The position numbers were made by a program, and so were the translations under genes. Under the pieces are notes generated by a model. That model saw only the letters and a program-made list of their open reading frames with translations, ran no database searches and had not been told where the DNA came from. A DNA stretch of 64,000 nucleotides from assembly GCF_030811555.1 (NCBI RefSeq), contig NZ_JAUSQZ010000001.1:6197241-6261240 (forward strand). The letters run 5' to 3'. Position 1 is the stretch's first letter. Each line of letters begins with the position of its first letter. Positions 59,609-64,000 of the stretch are shown piece by piece. Origin of the DNA: Kineosporia succinea. GTDB taxonomy: Bacteria > Actinomycetota > Actinomycetes > Actinomycetales > Kineosporiaceae.

Positions 59609-60580
59609 TCACGCCGCCCGCAGGGCGGGAAGCACGTGCTGGCCGAGCAGGGAGATGGCCTGCGCGGGTGATGCCCCCAGGGGCTGGCCGAACGACAGAT
59701 GGTGGACGCCCCGGGACACGAGTTCCTTGCAGCGTTCGGTGACGTCGTGGATGTCTCCGGCGACGCCCAGGCGCAGCATGCCCTCGTCCACGGCTCTCAC
59801 CGCGGCCTCGGTGTCACCGGCGCTCATCAGGGCCTGCACGTGGGCGAAGCGTTCCACGTCCAGGCCGGCCGCCTCCAGGGCGTCGGGGGCGAGAGACCCG
59901 GCGTAGGGCGCGATCTTGGTGGCGAGCCGGTGCCGGGCGGCGTCGCGGTCGTCGTCGATCGACACCCACAGGCAGCAGGCGAGGTCGAACGTGCCCGGGC
60001 GCCCGTCGCGCCCGCCCTCGACCTGCTCGGCCACCCAGGCGACCCGGTCGGGCGGGAGGCACAGGGCGAGGACCCCGTCGGCCTCCCGCCCGGCCAGGGC
60101 CAGCATCTTCGGGCCCATCGCGCCGATGTAGACCGGGGTCGGCATCGCCGGGCCGTCTTTCAGCGATGCGCGCTCGTGCCAGCCCGGCGGCACCTCACCG
60201 GCCAGCAGGGCCCGGATCTCGCGCAGGGCCTTGCGGGTGCGGGTGACCGGTGGGGCCGGGTCGAGCCCGGCCCAGCGCAGGAACACCTCGGATCCCGCGC
60301 CCAGCCCGAGCAGGTAGCGCCCGCCGGAGATCTCCTGCAGCTGGGCCGCGAGCATGGCGATCTCGGCCGGGTGCAGGCTGACGGGGTTGAGCACGCTGGA
60401 GCCGACCCGGATCCGGCGGGTGGCCGTGAGGGCGACCGTGACGGGCACGATGCCGGAGCGGCGCAGCAGGTCGTTGCCCGTCCAGATCTGGTCGAAGCCC
60501 AGCTCCTCGGCGAGCACCGCGCACTCCGTGAACAGCGGCACCGGGGTGCCGCTGCTCAGACGGACGCTGAAGGTCGGCAC
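59609..60580 (-). CDS. Luciferase-like (LLM class) flavin/F420-dependent oxidoreductase, copy 1
   Basis: 323 residues. QIWTGNDLLRRSGIVPVTVA, NPVSLHPAEIAMLAAQLQEI, LLGLGAGSEVFLRWAG and YIGAMGPKMLALAGREADG align throughout with the LLM protein at 54304, so they are paralogs within one operon. GTG start, 3 bases after the binding-protein stop. Probably uses reduced flavin or F420; substrate unknown. Confidence 0.88.
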   Translation of the reverse strand: MPTFSVRLSSGTPVPLFTECAVLAEELGFDQIWTGNDLLRRSGIVPVTVALTATRRIRVGSSVLNPVSLHPAEIAMLAAQLQEISGGRYLLGLGAGSEVFLRWAGLDPAPPVTRTRKALREIRALLAGEVPPGWHERASLKDGPAMPTPVYIGAMGPKMLALAGREADGVLALCLPPDRVAWVAEQVEGGRDGRPGTFDLACCLWVSIDDDRDAARHRLATKIAPYAGSLAPDALEAAGLDVERFAHVQALMSAGDTEAAVRAVDEGMLRLGVAGDIHDVTERCKELVSRGVHHLSFGQPLGASPAQAISLLGQHVLPALRAA

Positions 60581-60583
60581 GGG

Positions 60584-61531
60584 TCAGGACTTCTCGCCGA
60601 CCGGCGTCTGCGTGACCGGGTTGACGACGAGCTCGTCGGCCGTGATGGCGGCGTCACCCAGGTCGTACTGGTCCATGACCTTGGCGTAGGTGCCGTTCTC
60701 GATGATGGTCTTCATGGCGCCGAGCAGGGCCTTGGTCAGGCCGGGCTGGGTCTTGGAGACCGCAATGGTGGTGTACTGCGTCTCGAACTCGTTCTCGGGC
60801 ACGTCCACGACCGCGAAGGTCTCGCCGCTCTCCTTGGCCACCTGGTTCTGGCTGGTGACCGAGTCCATCCAGGCGGCGATGGTGCCGGCCCGCACGGCGC
60901 TGATCGCGGCGGTGGCGCCGGAGTACTCGGCCAGCGAGATGGCGTTGCCGGCGCAGGAGGCCTCGCTGGCCTTCTTCACCGCGTCGCCCTGGATCGAGCC
61001 GACCGGCACACCGACCTTCTTGCCGCACAGGCTCGCCAGGCCGCTGACGCCGGAGGCGCCGTCCTTGGTCATCAGCAGGCCCATCGAGGACTTGTAGAAC
61101 GGGATCAGGTCGACCACGCTCTGCTCGCGCTCGGCGGTGGCCGAGACCTGGCCGAAGAGCGCGTCGACGTTGCCCGACTGCACGCCGGGCAGCTGGGCGG
61201 GCCACTGCATGTTCTTCCAGGACGCCTCCACGCCCAGCACCGGGGCGAGCGCGGCGGCCAGGTCGGGGGCGACGCCGACCGGGGCCGAGGTGTCGGAGGT
61301 GGTGACGCTGATGATGGGCGGGGTCTCCCAGAGGGCGCCGAAGCTGATGGTTTTCGACGACCGGACCGCCTCGGGCAGTTCGGCGATCAGGGCGCTGTCG
61401 GCGGCCGCGGCCGGCGCGGAGCTCTCGGCCGGGGTGGTCGTGGCCTCGTCGGTGGGGGTGGAGCAGGCGGCCAGGGTGAGCACGGCCAGGCCGGCGAGAA
61501 GGCGGACGGGCGTGCTGGGCAGAGCAGGCAT
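60584..61531 (-). CDS. Amino-acid ABC transporter substrate-binding lipoprotein
   Basis: 315 residues. Lipobox LAAC with Cys23, an Ala/Thr-rich linker, then a family 3 solute-binding domain: TSAPVGVAPDLAAALAPVLG, LCGKKVGVPVGSIQGDAVKK, FAVVDVPENEFETQY. Family 3 proteins bind polar or aromatic amino acids. It is apart from its permease/ATPase by two oxidoreductase genes but in the same operon. Confidence 0.92.
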   Translation of the reverse strand: MPALPSTPVRLLAGLAVLTLAACSTPTDEATTTPAESSAPAAAADSALIAELPEAVRSSKTISFGALWETPPIISVTTSDTSAPVGVAPDLAAALAPVLGVEASWKNMQWPAQLPGVQSGNVDALFGQVSATAEREQSVVDLIPFYKSSMGLLMTKDGASGVSGLASLCGKKVGVPVGSIQGDAVKKASEASCAGNAISLAEYSGATAAISAVRAGTIAAWMDSVTSQNQVAKESGETFAVVDVPENEFETQYTTIAVSKTQPGLTKALLGAMKTIIENGTYAKVMDQYDLGDAAITADELVVNPVTQTPVGEKS

Positions 61532-61581
61532 GACAGGTCCGTTCGGTCGGGGTGGGAGGCACCGAGTGACGCTGGGGGAAC

Positions 61582-61911
61582 TTACGGGAGGGGTACGACG
61601 ACCAAGGCACACTGCTCGTCGCGGCAGGCCTTCTCGACCTGCGGGGAGAGCATGTCCGGGGTGAGTACGACGGTGGTGTACTCGTGGCCGAAGCGCTCGA
61701 CGAACCAGGCGGCGTCGTGGGGCCTGGTCGTGTTCTCGCCGGGCCGGGGACGGAGCCGGGCGAGACGGCGCAGCGGTGGCTGGCCGGATGCTTCGAGGAT
61801 GGCGGAGATCTGATTCAGAAGTGTTTCGTCGAGGGGCATTCCGGCGATAATGCCGAGTCTGCGCCCGGCGGGCCGGTGGGCAATGCGGATCTGCTCGGGA
61901 ACTGTGGTCAT
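61582..61911 (-). CDS. Hypothetical protein of the kynureninase operon
   Basis: 109 residues, start ATG overlapping the flavin reductase stop. It reads like a folded small protein (AGMPLDETLLNQISAILEAS, EYTTVVLTPDMLSPQVEKAC, CALVVVPLP) with basic patches (RRLARLRPRPGEN) and two cysteines near the end. I do not recognise the family. The tight coupling says it belongs to the pathway. Confidence 0.75.
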   Translation of the reverse strand: MTTVPEQIRIAHRPAGRRLGIIAGMPLDETLLNQISAILEASGQPPLRRLARLRPRPGENTTRPHDAAWFVERFGHEYTTVVLTPDMLSPQVEKACRDEQCALVVVPLP

Positions 61912-62414
61912 GCGGTCCTCTGCAGTCGGCGGAAGGCGGAACCGTGGAAGACGAGCGGGTCTTCGGCGGCCTCGTCGTGCCAGAGGGTGTGCACCTCGAG
62001 CAGCACCACGCGGTGGTCGCCGGCGGGCATCTCGCCGTAGACCGAGCAGTCGAGCCAGAGCGAGGCGCCGGAGAAGAGCACCGCACCGTCTTCGGTGAGG
62101 GTGAGAACGTCGTCCTGGAAACGGGTCTCGGCGTCGGCCCCGGCCAGGCGGCGGCACAGGCCCGCCTGGTCGGCGCCCAGCAGTGAGATGCCGATGCGGG
62201 GGCTGCGCCGCAGCAGCGGCCAGGTGCGGGACTCGTTGCGGGCGCTGAACAGCACCAGCGGCGGGTCGAGCGAGACCCCGACGGCGAACGAGGAGGCGAC
62301 CATGGCGACCGGGCCGGCGTCGCCGCGGGCGGCCAGGGCCACGACGCCGGAAGGGTAACGGGCGAACGCCTTCCGGATGAGGGAGGTGTCACGGTTGTGG
62401 GCGGCGAGGGTCAT
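61908..62414 (-). CDS. Flavin reductase (HpaC/HsaB-like)
   Basis: 168 residues, split-barrel FMN-binding fold. RKAFARYPSGVVALAARGD, AMVASSFAVGVSLDPPLVLF, GISLLGADQAGLCRRLAG and a GDHRVVLLEV motif are typical of flavin reductases feeding two-component monooxygenases. The ACAD-fold oxygenase at 58428 is the evident partner. ATG overlaps the PaaX-type regulator stop. Confidence 0.92.
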   Translation of the reverse strand: MTLAAHNRDTSLIRKAFARYPSGVVALAARGDAGPVAMVASSFAVGVSLDPPLVLFSARNESRTWPLLRRSPRIGISLLGADQAGLCRRLAGADAETRFQDDVLTLTEDGAVLFSGASLWLDCSVYGEMPAGDHRVVLLEVHTLWHDEAAEDPLVFHGSAFRRLQRTA

Positions 62415-63271
62415 GCCGGTGCCTCCAGGGGTTGCGGGGCGGCGACGACCTCGTCGACGAACGTCTGGGCGACCGGCCGGATGCGGTCGCGCAGGTCGTG
62501 GAAGATCGGCACGCTGCGCCGGCCGGGCCAGTCCTCGGGCAGCAGGTCCAGGGCCAGGCCGGGGTCGAGGTAGGGGATGGTGCGCCAGTCGTCCAGGCCC
62601 CGCACCCAGGCCGAGAACGCCCGGCGCGGATCGGGATCCGGGCCGAGGGCGCGGACCTCGTCCTCGTGGGCGGCCAGGAAGTCGTTGTGCAGGGCCCGCA
62701 CGGCCTCGAGGTCCCACCAGCCGGCCACGGCCTCGCGGGGGCTGCGGGGCCCGCGCACCTCGTCGGACAGGAACAGCGTGGCGTTGCGGCTCAGGCCCAG
62801 GTCGGTGAGCACCTCCTCGACCTCGTCGGTGAGGTAGGCCGGGCAGATCCAGAGCGCGGCCGAGACCGATCCGCAGCCGATCCAGGTGAGACGACGGCGC
62901 AGCTGGTGGCGCAGGTCGCGCTTCTCCTCCGGCACCGACCAGGAGATCAGGCACCAGCGCCCGTCGCGGTCCATGGTGCGGGGGCTGTAGATGCGCCTGT
63001 CGCCACGCTCGAGCATCGGCACGGCGGCCTCGGTGAGCCGGTAACCGGGCACGCCGTGGCGGTTCTCGGCCTCCAGCAGTCCCTTGGCCTTGACCCGGGT
63101 CAGCGCGGTGCGGGTGCGGGTGACCGGGACGTCGACGGCCTCCATCAGCTCGACCAGGTCGGCCACGGCGATCCAGCCGCCCAGGCGCCGCAGCGACGTC
63201 CCGACGACCGAGCGCAGCAGGGAGGTGGCGCTGCCGGGGGCCGACTCGAAGTCGTCGAGAACCGGCTTCAC
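62411..63271 (-). CDS. PaaX-family transcriptional regulator
   Basis: 286 residues. N-terminal winged helix (TRTRTALTRVKAKGLLEAEN), the middle RRIYSPRTMDRDGRWCLISW and the C-terminal VFHDLRDR-like PIFHDLRDRIRPVAQTFVDE are PaaX signatures. PaaX regulators respond to aryl-CoA or other aromatic catabolites, which fits the operon. GTG start overlaps the kynureninase stop (GTGA), so it is co-expressed with the pathway it likely controls. Confidence 0.9.
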   Translation of the reverse strand: MKPVLDDFESAPGSATSLLRSVVGTSLRRLGGWIAVADLVELMEAVDVPVTRTRTALTRVKAKGLLEAENRHGVPGYRLTEAAVPMLERGDRRIYSPRTMDRDGRWCLISWSVPEEKRDLRHQLRRRLTWIGCGSVSAALWICPAYLTDEVEEVLTDLGLSRNATLFLSDEVRGPRSPREAVAGWWDLEAVRALHNDFLAAHEDEVRALGPDPDPRRAFSAWVRGLDDWRTIPYLDPGLALDLLPEDWPGRRSVPIFHDLRDRIRPVAQTFVDEVVAAPQPLEAPA

Positions 63272-64000
63272 CGCCGGGCTCCCAGCATCTCGGCGACCAC
63301 CAGCAGGGCCCGGGCGACCTCGGTGAAGCTGGTGCTCAGCGGCGACAGTCCCACCCGCATGCCCTGCGGCGGGCGGAAGTCGGGGATGACGCCGCGCTCC
63401 CAGAGCCGGGGCACCAGCTCGCGGAAGGCCGGGTGCGAGAGCATGACGTGCCCGCCGCGGCGCTCCGGTTCGCGGGGGCCGGTGACCTCGACGCCGTGGC
63501 GGGTCAGCAGGGTCTCCGCCAGCTCGAGCACGTACGCGGTGAGGGCGAGCGACTTGGTGCGCACCGCGTCCAGCCCGGCTTCTTCGATGAGCTCGAGCAT
63601 GTCGCGCATGGCCAGCATGCCGACCACCGGCGGGGTGCCGCTGATGAACCGGCGCATGCCCTCGCCCGGGGTGTAGCCGGGGCCCATCGTGAACGGCTCG
63701 GCGTGGCCCATCCAGCCCTGGATCGGCTGGCGCAGCTCGCTCTGCAGGCGCTGGGCGACGTAACCGAAGGCGGGGGAGCCCGGCCCGCCGTTGAGGTACT
63801 TGTAGGTGCAGCCGACCGCGAGATCGACGTCCCAGGCGTCCAGTTCGACGGGCACGACCCCGGCCGAGTGGCACAGGTCCCACAGCACGAGAGCGCCGTG
63901 TCGATGAGCGATCGCGGTGATGGCGGGAGCGTCGGCCAGGTAGCCCGACTTGAACGCGACGTGGCTGAGCACGACCAGCGCGGTGTCGGGCCCGGTGACC
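63268..64000 (-). CDS. kynU: Kynureninase, C-terminal part (cut by window edge)
   Basis: About 244 residues visible; the frame is open to the edge. The PLP lysine is in VGCTYKYLNGGPGSPAFGYV, and LSHVAFKSGYLAD, LWDLCHSAGVVPVEL, WMGHAEPF and RRFISGTPPVVGMLAM match kynureninase along its length. It cleaves kynurenine or 3-hydroxykynurenine to (3-hydroxy)anthranilate and L-alanine. It is upstream of all operon genes seen here; further pathway genes may lie beyond the edge. Confidence 0.93.
   Translation of the reverse strand, partial: VTGPDTALVVLSHVAFKSGYLADAPAITAIAHRHGALVLWDLCHSAGVVPVELDAWDVDLAVGCTYKYLNGGPGSPAFGYVAQRLQSELRQPIQGWMGHAEPFTMGPGYTPGEGMRRFISGTPPVVGMLAMRDMLELIEEAGLDAVRTKSLALTAYVLELAETLLTRHGVEVTGPREPERRGGHVMLSHPAFRELVPRLWERGVIPDFRPPQGMRVGLSPLSTSFTEVARALLVVAEMLGARR

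Noticed and set aside
1-64000. Insertion sequence, prophage, integron, CRISPR array, tRNA or rRNA
   Set aside because: No transposase, integrase, phage gene, spaced direct-repeat array or recognisable RNA gene was seen by eye; a tRNA scan would be decisive.

Overview
The window is very GC-rich, dense in genes and rich in GTG/TTG starts. It carries several enzymes tied to deazaflavin cofactor F420: an F420-dependent glucose-6-phosphate dehydrogenase, a DDN-type nitroreductase and the end of a PPOX-type reductase. Together with MmyB-type and PaaX-type regulators and ECF sigma signalling, this points to the chromosome of an actinomycete. A chemoreceptor suggests a motile genus (Kineosporiaceae-like is a guess). 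I see no rRNA, tRNA, CRISPR array, insertion sequence or phage gene.

Layout. 1-7 kb: redox housekeeping (PPOX fragment, secreted protein of unknown function, DDN-like reductase, cold-shock protein, FAD monooxygenase, GNAT) and a membrane diguanylate cyclase. 7-11.5 kb: a TetR/FAD-monooxygenase pair with well defined operators, an MmyB regulator, an SDR and an NTF2-fold protein. 11.5-22 kb: secreted serine hydrolase, chemoreceptor, large hybrid histidine kinase, secreted pectate-lyase-like protein, ECF sigma factor with a membrane partner. 22-26 kb: small regulator/target pairs (TetR/SnoaL-like, MarR/epimerase) and a C39-type peptidase.

26-44 kb is a catabolic island built on a divergent LacI promoter. 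Leftward lie LacI, a class IV PLP enzyme and a three-subunit amine dehydrogenase (2Fe-2S, FAD/NAD and DAO-type subunits). Rightward lie a DHDPS-type lyase/aldolase, an amidohydrolase, HyuA, HyuB, a complete oligopeptide-type ABC importer and a dihydropyrimidinase-type hydantoinase. Stop/start overlaps are frequent and hairpins flank the binding-protein gene. I infer import, ring opening and oxidation of a cyclic amide or hydantoin, or a D-amino-acid-like compound.

44-54 kb: an SDR/TetR pair with three operator copies, a membrane ricin-type lectin, an esterase/MerR pair sharing a 19-bp-spacer promoter, a nucleotidyltransferase/PIG-L deacetylase pair, a CynX-type MFS transporter, Fgd, and alanine dehydrogenase with a divergent Lrp regulator.

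54-64 kb is the most intriguing part: about 14 leftward genes, mostly overlapping or a few bases apart. Order: kynureninase (cut by the window edge), PaaX-type regulator, flavin reductase, unknown protein, amino-acid-type binding protein, luciferase-like monooxygenase, acyl-CoA-dehydrogenase-fold monooxygenase, ABC permease and ATPase, SDR with a proline-rich insertion, two TIGR04076-type small proteins, a second luciferase-like enzyme and an ABM-domain protein. It looks like an uptake-plus-oxidation pathway for a kynurenine-related compound that I cannot match to a described pathway.
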